Assembly: GCA_963772065.1 (NCBI GenBank)
Contig: CAVYVZ010000001.1
Location: 1-64,000, forward strand
Origin: CAVYVZ01 sp963772065
Lineage (GTDB): Bacteria > Acidobacteriota > Vicinamibacteria > Vicinamibacterales > UBA2999
Direction: 5' to 3'
Length of the DNA stretch: 64,000 nucleotides
The notes under the pieces are model-generated. The model did not search any database. It saw nothing but the letters and a program-made list of their open reading frames with translations, and was not told where the DNA came from. The first letter of the stretch is position 1; every line of letters starts with the position of its first letter. Positions 45,566-53,791 of the stretch are shown piece by piece. The translations under genes and the position numbers were made by a program.

Positions 45566-46999
45566 ATGAGGTGCCTCGCCGTCTGCCACAATGAGCTGTT
45601 CATCAGGATGCTCGACGAGATCCTGCTGCCCAGCTTCGAAGTCGAGTTCCTGGTCGAAAGTCGTCCGCTGGCCCGGCGCCTCCACGATGCCGGCATGCAC
45701 GTGACGGCCGCCGACCTCCGCCGGATGGACACCTACGTCAAGGCGGATCTCACACCCAGCACCTGCGTCATCGTCGAAGACAACGGACGCCGCAGCATCC
45801 GCAAGATTCTCGAAGCGATCCGCGACGCGGGCGGCACGCTGGTCTATGTGATCGGCGTCGGCGTCACCGACTCCAAGCGGCGCGAAGAAGATCTCAAGTC
45901 ACAGTTCACAGAGCTCAATTATCTGACGTTCGCCGAGCTCTTCGGCAGCGTGCTGATCACCGAGTTCAGCCGGTCGCTGACGCGCCTGAAGGTCCAGCAG
46001 TATCAGCGCTACTTCAGCGACGCCGAGCGTGTGCTCATCCTCCTGCACAACGATCCCGACCCGGACGCGATGGCCAGCGGGCTGGCGCTGCGCAACGTGC
46101 TGCGGCGCAACAAGCAGTCCGCGATCATTGGATGCCTGCAGGGGGTGACCCGCCCCGAGAACGAACGGATGGTCAAGCTGCTGGACATCGCGATCGAAGT
46201 CATCGTCCCGGAGAGCGTGAACGAGTTCGATCGCGTCGCCATGGTGGACGTGCAGCCGCATTACTTCCCGGGTCTGATCGAGCGATGCGACCTGGTCATC
46301 GATCATCACCCGGAGCAGCCCGGCTACAACGCCGTCTTCAAGGACATCCGGCCCGACTACGGCTCGACGTCGACGATCTTGACGGAGCATCTGCGCGCCG
46401 TCGACGTGAACATCTCCGAGCGCACGGCCACCGCGATGCTCTACGCGATCAAGTCGGACACGCTGTTCTTCAACCGCCAGGCCAACCGGGTGGACCTCGA
46501 AGCGTTCTCGTACCTTTACCCGCTCGCCGACGCCGCGCTCATCCGGAAGATGGAGGGAGCGGAGATCACGATGGAGCGGCTGGAGTACGTGCTGAAAGCG
46601 ACGCAGCGCGGACGGATGGTGGAGCAGGTATTCTGCGCGTTCCTCGGGCAGCTGCCGCGCGAAGACTTCATCCCGTACGTCGCCGACTTCTTCCTGCAGC
46701 TCGAGAACGTGAAGTGGACGATCATCGCGGGCGTGGTGAACGAGTCGCTCGTGATGTCGGTCCGCAACCTCGGGTACTCACGCAATGCGGGCGAGTTCGT
46801 GCGCCGCTTCTTCGCCGACATCGGAAGCGCCGGCGGTCATCGCGCGATGGCCAAGGCCGTCGTTCCGCTCCGCGCGTACCGTGAAAAGTACGGAGAGCCC
46901 GAGCCCGATCGCTTCACCGACCGGATCCTCGAGCTCATGACGCAGTTCCTGCATGAGCACCAGCCCGGGGACAAGCGTCGAGAACCTGTCCGAGCCTAG
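45566..46999 (+). CDS. DHH-family phosphoesterase with N-terminal Rossmann-like domain
   Basis: 477 residues from ATG 45566 (TTG 45530 would extend into the divergent gene). The first 145 residues look like a TrkA-N/receiver-like alpha-beta domain (CLAVCHNELFIRML, STCVIVEDNG, GTLVYVIGVGV). The DHH domain follows: NDPDPDAMASG, a metal Asp in MVDVQPH, and the name motif DHHPEQPG; then GSTSTILTEHL. The DHHA1 end includes GSAGGHRAMAKA. Relatives are oligoribonucleases (NrnA) and cyclic-dinucleotide phosphodiesterases; the N-terminal domain suggests a regulated version. Confidence 0.85.
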   Translation: MRCLAVCHNELFIRMLDEILLPSFEVEFLVESRPLARRLHDAGMHVTAADLRRMDTYVKADLTPSTCVIVEDNGRRSIRKILEAIRDAGGTLVYVIGVGVTDSKRREEDLKSQFTELNYLTFAELFGSVLITEFSRSLTRLKVQQYQRYFSDAERVLILLHNDPDPDAMASGLALRNVLRRNKQSAIIGCLQGVTRPENERMVKLLDIAIEVIVPESVNEFDRVAMVDVQPHYFPGLIERCDLVIDHHPEQPGYNAVFKDIRPDYGSTSTILTEHLRAVDVNISERTATAMLYAIKSDTLFFNRQANRVDLEAFSYLYPLADAALIRKMEGAEITMERLEYVLKATQRGRMVEQVFCAFLGQLPREDFIPYVADFFLQLENVKWTIIAGVVNESLVMSVRNLGYSRNAGEFVRRFFADIGSAGGHRAMAKAVVPLRAYREKYGEPEPDRFTDRILELMTQFLHEHQPGDKRREPVRA

Positions 47000-47100
47000 C
47001 CGCTCTCGCTCCAGCTCCCAATCCCAACACCCAGCTCTCGAAGCGACTGTGGATGTCCGCTTCGCTCGGCGATTCTCGTGACTGCACTTGTCAAAAACCT

Positions 47101-47195
47101 GTCACGGCACACGAGGACACGAAAACACGAAGGCCACAAATCGCTGGCAAGGAGCCGATAGATCCTCGTGCCATCGTGTCTTCGTGTGCCGTGAC
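47101..47195. repeat. Inverted repeat between convergent genes
   Basis: Arms 47101-47122 (GTCACGGCACACGAGGACAC...) and 47174-47195 are reverse complements at 21 of 22 positions with about 50 nt between. The arms are built from CACGA/GACACGA words. Its place between two convergent stop codons would suit a bidirectional terminator. No gene is recognised in the remaining gap (46999-47285). Confidence 0.85.
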
Positions 47196-47284
47196 TCACG
47201 CCTGCAAGCGCAGTCGCGAAAGTCATCGAGCGGAGCGGACAAGTCGAAGCACGAGAATCACCTTGGGAGTTTGGCCGTTGGGAG

Positions 47285-48445
47285 TTACGAAAGAGCCTGT
47301 TTCAGATCGGCAATGAGGTCCTCCGGATCCTCGAGTCCGATCGACAAGCGCATCATGCCTCTGGTCACGCCGGCTGCTTCCAGCTGCTCGTCGGTGTGGC
47401 CCCACTGCGACGTGAGGATCGGGAGGCTGCACAGGCTCTCGGTTCCGCCGAGGCTTGCGGCGCGCTTGATGACCTGCAGCCGGTTGAACACCCGGTAGGC
47501 CGCGGCCTGGCCGCCCTTCACGTCGATGCAGACCATGCCGCCGAAGCCGGTCATCTGGCGCTTCGCAACGGCGTGGTCCGGATGCGATGGCAGGCCGGGA
47601 TAGAAGACGCGCTCGATGGCGCGATGGCCCTCGAGCGCCGACGCCACCGCCATGGCGTTTGCGTTATGCCGGGCAATGCGGATCGGCAGCGTCTTCAGTC
47701 CGCGGCCGAGCGCATAGGCCGCCTGCGGATCCATGACGCCGCCCAATTTTCGGCGCGCCGCCGCCACGGCGTCGATGAGCTCACGCCTTCCCGACAGCAC
47801 CCCGCCGGTGACGTCGCTATGTCCGTTCAGATACTTCGTCGCGCTCTGCATCGAGAGATCGACGCCGAGCGCAAGCGCCTGCTGGTTGATCGGGCTGGCG
47901 AACGTGTTGTCGATCGCGCTGAGCACCCCGCGCGCGCGGCAGGCGTCGGCGACGGCCCGGACGTCCACGCACCGCAGCGTCGGATTGATCGGCGACTCGA
48001 ACCAGACGATTCGCGTGCTGTCGCCGATGACGCGTGCCGGTTCGCGAAGCTCGTCGAGGCTGACGAATCGAGGCCGGATGTCGAACTTCGGGAGGAAGTC
48101 TCCGAGGAGGTGGAGCGTTCCGCCATAGATGGCGGAGCTGCAGACCACTTCGTCGCCCGCCTTCAGGAACGTCAGCAGCGCGTGCGTCGTCGCAGCCATG
48201 CCGGAGCTGAAGGCCAGCGCTGCCTCTGCCCCATCGGCGGCCGCCAGCTTCTCTTCGGTGGCGACGATCGTCGGGTTCTCGTAGCGGGAGTACAGGAACC
48301 GGGATGATTTCCCGGCGTTGTACTGCTCGACGGCTTCCGCGCTTTCGAAGACGAACGTCGTTGTTTCGAAGATCGGCGTCGTCAGCGCGCCGCCCGGCTG
48401 CCGTTCACCGCGGTGTATCAGCGTCGTCGAGAACCCTTTGTCCAT
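47285..48445 (-). CDS. PLP-dependent transsulfuration enzyme (cystathionine gamma-synthase/lyase family)
   Basis: 386 residues from ATG 48443-48445 (MDKGFSTTLIHRGE). The PLP lysine lies in SATKYLNGHSD; SRYENPT, AFSSGMAA and the FGGMVCID region are typical. Cys/Met metabolism: could be cystathionine gamma-synthase, gamma-lyase or O-succinylhomoserine sulfhydrylase. The start lies inside the 3' end of the patatin-like gene (40-nt overlap in another frame). Confidence 0.93.
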   Translation of the reverse strand: MDKGFSTTLIHRGERQPGGALTTPIFETTTFVFESAEAVEQYNAGKSSRFLYSRYENPTIVATEEKLAAADGAEAALAFSSGMAATTHALLTFLKAGDEVVCSSAIYGGTLHLLGDFLPKFDIRPRFVSLDELREPARVIGDSTRIVWFESPINPTLRCVDVRAVADACRARGVLSAIDNTFASPINQQALALGVDLSMQSATKYLNGHSDVTGGVLSGRRELIDAVAAARRKLGGVMDPQAAYALGRGLKTLPIRIARHNANAMAVASALEGHRAIERVFYPGLPSHPDHAVAKRQMTGFGGMVCIDVKGGQAAAYRVFNRLQVIKRAASLGGTESLCSLPILTSQWGHTDEQLEAAGVTRGMMRLSIGLEDPEDLIADLKQALS

Positions 48446-49736
48446 GCGCGTCTCCGATCTGGAGGTGGTCTCCGCTCGCGCCGACAACGGGCTCGATGAA
48501 CTGGCGGTATGCGTCTTCGTACCCGCGTTCCATCAGCTCCGAAAGCGTGTACCGGCGGTCGGAGGTCTGATCATACGCGCCAGCGAAGTCGAGTGCGCCA
48601 ACGGGATTGTGCGCCGGACAAATGGAGAAGATGCCATCGAAGCGAAGGCGGGCCTGCTCGATCGCATCGCGCACCGCGGCCGCCTCGGCGGACGCGACGG
48701 CTTCGCCGACACGCTGCCGCAGGTTCAGTCCGGGCGAGACCAGGCGATGAGGCGTCATCGCCACCGCGACGGCGCTCACGAGGATCACCTGGGACACGCC
48801 GGCTCCATAGAGCTCTTCGAGGAGACGCGCCACGCCTCCGGGACGGTCAGCGAGACGATGCGTCTCGCCGCGCCAGTAGGTGTCGGGCCCGAACGTGATC
48901 AGGTACGGATCGGTTCCGAGCGACAGCGTCAGGGCACCGCACACGACATCGATCGCATGGTCGCGGCCGATACCGGCCAGGTCGAGGGCCTCGGCCCGCC
49001 GTTCGCGCCCAGTACGCCGCGCCATGAACTCGCGCCGATACGAGTCGCGCAGCAGCCCCGCCACGAGGTCGCCGTGCGTTTCGAGATCGTGGGTGACGAT
49101 CAACAGCTCTCGAAAGCCGGGTTGACCGAGGCTCTCCGCGAGCACCTCGGAATAACGGCGGCCGAGCGCCAGGCGATCCGGTCGCGCCAGCGGCGCGGCG
49201 CCTCGAATCAACCCCCAGATGGTTTCGACGAAGAGCTCGCGTGCGGCGCGTCCATCGAGAGGTGCGCCCGCGACCCGCCACCACCAGCTCCCCGAGGCGC
49301 GGCGCCTGGTCAGCCCGCGCATACGATCGAAGAACGCCGCGCCGCCCATGACGCCGACGATGGCAAGCGCGAACGCAGCCACGATCAACGCAGCGGCCGT
49401 CGAAACGGGTCGCCCGGTCGCGGCCTGGATTGTCAGAAAAAGTGCGGTGGCGCAGAGCGCGACGAACAACCAGCCGGCCGCGAGCAGCGTGCGCTTCCAG
49501 CCGTAGAGACGAGCGGCGGCTCCCCCCCGCCAAACCCCGCTCGCCTCCCAGAGCCTCGAGCCACCATCGATTGCGGCAAGCGCAGCCGTCGCCGCGCCGA
49601 CACCCTGTCCGGCCACGACGTCGATCTTGACGCCAGCCTCCTGCAGGGCGCGCAACACCCCTGCCTGATAAGCCCCGTGCGCGCCCGTGCCGCAGAACAC
49701 CAGAGCCGTGCGGCGGTCGGGCGAGTACGGTTCCAC
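48405..49736 (-). CDS. Patatin-like membrane protein lacking the catalytic serine
   Basis: 443 residues from GTG 49734-49736, sharing one base with the greA stop (TAGTG). The glycine-rich oxyanion motif is present (CGTGAHGAYQAGVL), but the nucleophile elbow, normally G-x-S-x-G, reads GQGVG (GGT instead of a serine codon). Two membrane helices are inserted soon after (about 84-105 and 115-140). The C-terminal half keeps patatin-like stretches (LIVTHDLETH, FDGIFSICPAHNPVGAL). A lipid hydrolase activity is therefore doubtful; a scaffolding or lipid-sensing role is possible. Confidence 0.75.
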   Translation of the reverse strand: MEPYSPDRRTALVFCGTGAHGAYQAGVLRALQEAGVKIDVVAGQGVGAATAALAAIDGGSRLWEASGVWRGGAAARLYGWKRTLLAAGWLFVALCATALFLTIQAATGRPVSTAAALIVAAFALAIVGVMGGAAFFDRMRGLTRRRASGSWWWRVAGAPLDGRAARELFVETIWGLIRGAAPLARPDRLALGRRYSEVLAESLGQPGFRELLIVTHDLETHGDLVAGLLRDSYRREFMARRTGRERRAEALDLAGIGRDHAIDVVCGALTLSLGTDPYLITFGPDTYWRGETHRLADRPGGVARLLEELYGAGVSQVILVSAVAVAMTPHRLVSPGLNLRQRVGEAVASAEAAAVRDAIEQARLRFDGIFSICPAHNPVGALDFAGAYDQTSDRRYTLSELMERGYEDAYRQFIEPVVGASGDHLQIGDAHGQRVLDDADTPR

Positions 49737-50227
49737 TAGTCGGCTTCGTCGTAGATGGTCAGGAGCTTGACGAGCTCGAACGCGCGGCGGCCGCTTGGCG
49801 TGACAACCTTGATCTCGTCGCCCTCTTCCTTGTTCAGGATGGCGCGGCCAATCGGAGAGGATGTGGAGATCAGACCTTTCTCCACATCGGCCTCTTCGGG
49901 CATGACGAGCTGATAGACGACGGCATCGCCGTTCTCGTCTCGCAGATGAACCGTCGAGCCGAACCCTGCCCTGTCTTTCGGGATTCGCTCGAGATTCACG
50001 AGCGAGATCTCCGCGACGCGCTTTTTCAGCATCGCGATGCGCGAGTTGACGATGGTCTGCCGTTCTTTGGCGGCCTTGTACTCGGCGTTCTCGCGGAGGT
50101 CGCCATGCTCGCGCGCGCGCTGAATCTCCTTCGGCAGGTCGACCTTCAGCTCGCGCTCGAGCGCTGCGATTTCATCGTTGAAACGCTTCAGAATCCGCTC
50201 TTTCACGGCCGATTCAGACTTTAGCAC
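49736..50227 (-). CDS. greA: Transcription elongation factor GreA
   Basis: 163 residues from GTG 50225-50227. Coiled-coil domain with LPKEIQRAREHGDLRENAEYKAAKE (in two parts) carrying the conserved acidic tip, then the FKBP-like C-terminal domain with SPIGRAILNKEEGDEI. Rescues backtracked RNA polymerase. Overlaps the patatin-like gene by one base and diverges from the rRNA methyltransferase gene with 27 nt between starts. Confidence 0.94.
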   Translation of the reverse strand: MLKSESAVKERILKRFNDEIAALERELKVDLPKEIQRAREHGDLRENAEYKAAKERQTIVNSRIAMLKKRVAEISLVNLERIPKDRAGFGSTVHLRDENGDAVVYQLVMPEEADVEKGLISTSSPIGRAILNKEEGDEIKVVTPSGRRAFELVKLLTIYDEAD

Positions 50228-50254
50228 ACTCTGTTATGCTCACTTCCGGACCGC

Positions 50255-51052
50255 GTGCGGAGCATTTCGAGCCGGCAGAATCCGATCGTGCGCGTGTATC
50301 GCGACCTGGCGCGCAACCCACCGTCCGACGGCAGCTCGCTCCTGCTCGAAGGCGTCCACCTCGTGCAGGAAGCGCGCGCGGCCGGTGTGGAGATCGGACA
50401 CGCGGCCGTCGCCGCAACGCGTCTGACGGAAGGAACGGAGATCGCCGCCCTGGTCGACGCGCTCAAACGCCAGCGCGTTGACGTGTCCGTCGTCACCGAC
50501 TCGGTGATGGGGGCGATCAGTCCGGTTCGTTCGCCATCGGGCCTCGTCGCGATCGCGCGCGTGAAGCCGGCACAGCTCGATGCGATGTGCCGCCCGCCGG
50601 ACGCGTTGATCGTGGCGGCCGTCGACGTGCAAGACCCTGGCAACCTCGGCGCGCTGCTGCGCGTTTCGGAAGCCGGTGGCGCCACCGGCGCCGTCGTCTG
50701 CGGCTCGTCGGCATCGCCGTTTTCGTGGAAGGCGCTTCGCGGCAGCATGGGGAGCGTGCTGCGCCTGCCCGTGGTGGCCGCCATGGCGCCAGAGGAGGCG
50801 ATTCTGCAGGCGCGAACATCCGGCGTGCGTCTCGTCGCATCCGTTCCGCGCGGCGGCGCCCCTCCTGAAAAGGTTGATTGGCGCGGCCGCGTCCTTCTGT
50901 TTCTGGGAGGCGAAGGGGCCGGGCTGGCGCCCGAGGCGATCGCCGCATGCGATGCGCGCGTAACGATCCCGATGCGGCCGCCGGTGGAATCCCTCAATGT
51001 CGCGATCGCCGGCGCCCTGCTCATCTACGAAGCGCGCCGGCAGCGAGCGTGA
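50255..51052 (+). CDS. TrmH-family RNA 2'-O-methyltransferase (SpoU)
   Basis: 265 residues from GTG 50255. The N-terminal substrate-binding domain (SSRQNPIVRVYRDLARNP) precedes the SPOUT domain with its three motifs: QDPGNLGALLRVSEA, LFLGGEGAGL and IPMRPPVESLNVAIA, which form the knotted SAM site. Modifies rRNA or tRNA ribose; target not predictable. It is 2 nt upstream of rarA. Confidence 0.9.
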   Translation: MRSISSRQNPIVRVYRDLARNPPSDGSSLLLEGVHLVQEARAAGVEIGHAAVAATRLTEGTEIAALVDALKRQRVDVSVVTDSVMGAISPVRSPSGLVAIARVKPAQLDAMCRPPDALIVAAVDVQDPGNLGALLRVSEAGGATGAVVCGSSASPFSWKALRGSMGSVLRLPVVAAMAPEEAILQARTSGVRLVASVPRGGAPPEKVDWRGRVLLFLGGEGAGLAPEAIAACDARVTIPMRPPVESLNVAIAGALLIYEARRQRA

Positions 51053-51054
51053 CC

Positions 51055-52422
51055 ATGTCTCTCTTCGACGACCTCGAGCCCACCCAGCCAGGCAAACCGG
51101 CGGTCGGGACGCCGCTGGCGGATCGGATGCGGCCGCGCACCCTCGACGAGCTCGTGGGACAGGACGAGATCCTCGGGCCGGGAAAGCCGCTGCGCGAGGC
51201 GATGGAGCGCGATCTCCTCCAATCAATCATCCTCTGGGGGCCGCCCGGCACGGGCAAGACAACGCTGGCGCGCATCGTCGCGGAGATGACCAAGGCCCAC
51301 TTCGTGCCTTTCAGCGCCGTCCTCGCGGGCATCAAGGAGATCAAAGAGGTCATGGCGGCAGCCGAAGACCGCCGGCGTCGCAGCGGCCGCCGCACTATCG
51401 TCTTCGTCGACGAGATTCACCGCTTCAACAAGGCGCAGCAGGATGCGTTTCTCCCGCGCGTCGAGGCGGGTGACATCGTGCTCATCGGCGCGACGACCGA
51501 GAACCCGTCGTTCGAGGTGAACGCCGCGCTGCTCTCGCGCTCCAAGGTGTTCGTGCTGCGCGGGCTCGCGCAGGAGGAGATCGAGACGCTGCTCAGGCGC
51601 GCGCTATCCGACCACGAGCATGGACTTGGCGGCATGGATCTCCGCGTCAGCGATGAAGCGATCGCCGCGATGGCGCGTTTCGCAAACGGCGATGCGCGCG
51701 CCGCCCTCAATCTGCTCGAGTTCTCCGCCGCCGCCGCGCCGATGAATCCTGAGACGATGGTGCGCGAGCTCGACGTGGCGCAGCTCGAGCACGCGATCCA
51801 GCGGCGTGCGCTGCTCTACGACAAGGGCGGCGAAGAGCATTACAACCTGATCTCCGCTCTCCACAAGTCGATGCGCAACAGCGATCCCGATGCGGCGGTC
51901 TATTGGGTCGCGCGCATGCTCGAGGCCGGGGAAGATCCGCTGTACATCGCGCGGCGCCTGGTGCGCTTCGCGTCCGAAGACGTGGGCAACGCCGATCCGC
52001 AGGCGCTGGTCGTCGCCGTGGCCGCCAAGGACGCCGTGCACTTCATCGGCATGCCTGAGGGGAACAACGCCCTGGCGCAGGCCGCCATCTACCTGGCGAC
52101 CGCGCCGAAGAGCAACGCCGTCTACACCGCGTATGGCGCGGCAGCCGCGGACGCCCACACCCAGGCGGCGGACCCGGTGCCGCTGCATCTGCGGAACGCG
52201 CCGACAAAGCTGATGAAGGATCTCAACTACGGCAGGGACTACCAGTACGCGCACGACGACCCCGACGCGGTCGCTGCGATGGACTGCCTGCCGCCGTCGC
52301 TGGCGGGGCGGAAGTACTACCGGCCGACGAACCGGGGCTTCGAGAAGGAGATCCGGCGGCGGCTGGAGGGCTGGGACGAGATCAAGAAAGCCAGGAAATC
52401 GAAAGCCGAGAGCGACAAGTGA
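51055..52422 (+). CDS. rarA: Replication-associated recombination protein RarA/MgsA
   Basis: 455 residues. AAA+ clamp-loader-like ATPase: LADRMRPRTLDELVGQ, Walker A GPPGTGKTT, Walker B FVDEIHRFNKAQQDAFLP, sensor GATTENPSFEVN. The C-terminal tetramerisation domain ends with the typical DLNYGRDYQYAHDDPD. Acts at stalled replication forks. The end faces the protease gene, 9 nt apart. Confidence 0.95.
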   Translation: MSLFDDLEPTQPGKPAVGTPLADRMRPRTLDELVGQDEILGPGKPLREAMERDLLQSIILWGPPGTGKTTLARIVAEMTKAHFVPFSAVLAGIKEIKEVMAAAEDRRRRSGRRTIVFVDEIHRFNKAQQDAFLPRVEAGDIVLIGATTENPSFEVNAALLSRSKVFVLRGLAQEEIETLLRRALSDHEHGLGGMDLRVSDEAIAAMARFANGDARAALNLLEFSAAAAPMNPETMVRELDVAQLEHAIQRRALLYDKGGEEHYNLISALHKSMRNSDPDAAVYWVARMLEAGEDPLYIARRLVRFASEDVGNADPQALVVAVAAKDAVHFIGMPEGNNALAQAAIYLATAPKSNAVYTAYGAAAADAHTQAADPVPLHLRNAPTKLMKDLNYGRDYQYAHDDPDAVAAMDCLPPSLAGRKYYRPTNRGFEKEIRRRLEGWDEIKKARKSKAESDK

Positions 52423-52431
52423 GCGATCACC

Positions 52432-53367
52432 TCAGTTGTTCTCCGTGATCGCGTCGGCAGTCCCCCCCGCCCCCGGGACCTTCCTGAACATCTCGGCGCG
52501 CAGCGGCAGGATGAAGGAGAACCTGTAGTCACCCTGCATACGGCCGATCGGAATCCCAACGAGATTGCCCTGCTGATCGAGCACGCCGCCTCCTGACACG
52601 CCGGGGTGGCCGTCGGTGAGGCAGGTGACGAGCCCGTTGGCCGTGCGCTGACCAACGTAGCCGGTGCTGAGGATGATGCCCTTCGAGTAGTCGTTGCCAA
52701 GACGGAAGATCGGGTCGGCGAATTCGTATCCGTAGGCCGTGTCCAGGCGAAGCGCCGGCAGGCTGACGTCGCCCTTGATCTTCACGATGGCCCAGTCGCC
52801 CGGATGCACTTCGACGTTCGCGTCGCCGGCATCCACGAGACGGGCCGGGATATCGCGGCCCTGATACCGCAGCGTGATCCGCGTGATGCGGCGGGGCTCG
52901 CGGCCGTCGACAGGATCTTCGAGCGCGACGACCCCGTGCTTGACCGTGATGAAGTAGCCGTTCCCGAGATAGCCGGCCGTGCCGTAGCTCGACTTGCCGT
53001 AGTTGTCCCAGGCGTTGAGCTCGACGAAGCTCTGACGGCGCTCGCGCAGCAGCCGCACCGGGAGCAACCCCATCTCGCTCTGAAGCTGACGCTTGATCTC
53101 CTCGACCAGGGGCACCGCGTTGGCGCCGGACGCGCCGACGACTTCGGGCTCACGCTGCCCGTCTGTTCCGGACGCGCGGCTCGCCTGGGCCTGGCGGATC
53201 TGCAGAATGTTGCGCGCCATCTCGTCGCGAAGGGCGGCAATGCGAGCTTCGTTCTCGGCCAGCTGCAGCGACATCGAATGATGCGCCGTGTAGGTCCCGA
53301 GGACGAAGCAGAGGATGGCCCCACCAACGGCGAGACCACTGTAGGCAATCACTCGGCGGACGGACAT
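52432..53367 (-). CDS. Membrane-anchored trypsin-like serine protease
   Basis: 311 residues from ATG 53365-53367, with GGAG suitably placed. A membrane helix at residues 5-25 is followed by a coiled coil (LAENEARIAALRDEMARNIL) and a chymotrypsin-fold domain. Catalytic residues are recognisable: His in GYFITVKHGV, Asp in PGDWAIVKIKG and Ser in HPGVSGGGVLDQQG. No PDZ domain follows, unlike DegP. Probably a periplasmic protease. Its 200-nt leader contains mutually exclusive stems (see 53443-53543), so its expression may be RNA-controlled. Confidence 0.85.
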   Translation of the reverse strand: MSVRRVIAYSGLAVGGAILCFVLGTYTAHHSMSLQLAENEARIAALRDEMARNILQIRQAQASRASGTDGQREPEVVGASGANAVPLVEEIKRQLQSEMGLLPVRLLRERRQSFVELNAWDNYGKSSYGTAGYLGNGYFITVKHGVVALEDPVDGREPRRITRITLRYQGRDIPARLVDAGDANVEVHPGDWAIVKIKGDVSLPALRLDTAYGYEFADPIFRLGNDYSKGIILSTGYVGQRTANGLVTCLTDGHPGVSGGGVLDQQGNLVGIPIGRMQGDYRFSFILPLRAEMFRKVPGAGGTADAITENN

Positions 53368-53442
53368 TCGTGCTCCGGATCCGCTACCAGAAAATTGGAC
53401 GAGTAGCCGGCCGGAACGCCGCGCTCTGCTTCCAAGTTCGGC

Positions 53443-53543
53443 AGCTAAATCATCCCGCTCACGACGGGATTTACAGCTTTGCGCGGCGTCGTCATACACG
53501 ACCGCCCGCGCCTTTTCGCTTGGGAAACGGCTGAGCTAAATCC
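53443..53543 (-). promoter_or_regulatory. Candidate riboswitch or structured leader upstream of the protease gene
   Basis: On the minus strand GGATTTAGCT (plus 53534-53543) can pair with AGCTGTAAATCC (plus 53467-53478) to close a domain of about 75 nt. The same middle strand can pair instead with a second copy, GATTTAGCT (plus 53443-53451), forming a hairpin with an extra CCCG/CGGG stem. The two pairings exclude each other. The enclosed region has CGAAAAGG and CGCAAAGC segments, but I could not match it to a known riboswitch class. Confidence 0.5.
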
Positions 53544-53572
53544 TTGTCTATCAGTACTTAGCGAGCGCAAAC

Positions 53573-53601
53573 AGAGTAGCAACCGCTAACCCGACTGTCA
53601 A
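53573..53601 (-). promoter_or_regulatory. Sigma-70 type promoter of the protease leader
   Basis: Minus strand TTGACA (plus 53596-53601), 17-nt spacer, TACTCT (plus 53573-53578). The -35 overlaps the stop codon of the 57-residue gene upstream. Predicted start near 53566, giving a leader of about 200 nt. Confidence 0.65.
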
Positions 53602-53771
53602 GGTTTTGCTCTCCCCTTATATCGGACGATCCCCCATCCGGCCACAAAGGTCGCGATTCCGTAGGCGAACAGACGCGGGCTGGGACCCATGGGGCCAGCA
53701 GTGAAGATGGCCACCAGCAGGACCCACATCCCCGCCAGCTGCAGTGAACGACCAATGTAGTAAACGAACAT
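53598..53771 (-). CDS. 57-residue membrane protein
   Basis: Starts ATG 53769-53771 (MFVYYIGRSLQLAGMWVLLV) and ends TGA at 53598-53600. Two hydrophobic helices flank a conserved-looking FTAGPMGPSPRLF turn, and a basic tail follows (VRYKGRAKP). It begins 20 nt after the mutL stop on the same strand, so it is probably co-transcribed. Function unknown. Confidence 0.7.
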   Translation of the reverse strand: MFVYYIGRSLQLAGMWVLLVAIFTAGPMGPSPRLFAYGIATFVAGWGIVRYKGRAKP

Positions 53772-53791
53772 CGCTGGGCGAATCGAACCGG

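Noticed and set aside
53443..53543. Cyclic-di-GMP (GEMM) riboswitch
   Set aside because: A CGCAAAGC segment resembles part of the GEMM core, but the essential CACAGGGCAAACC-like half is absent, so I kept it as an unclassified candidate.
53558..53755. 65-codon frame opposite in phase to the small membrane protein
   Set aside because: It lies on the same strand in another frame, Cys/Trp/Ser-rich without structure, and crosses the promoter; the 57-codon frame is far more protein-like.
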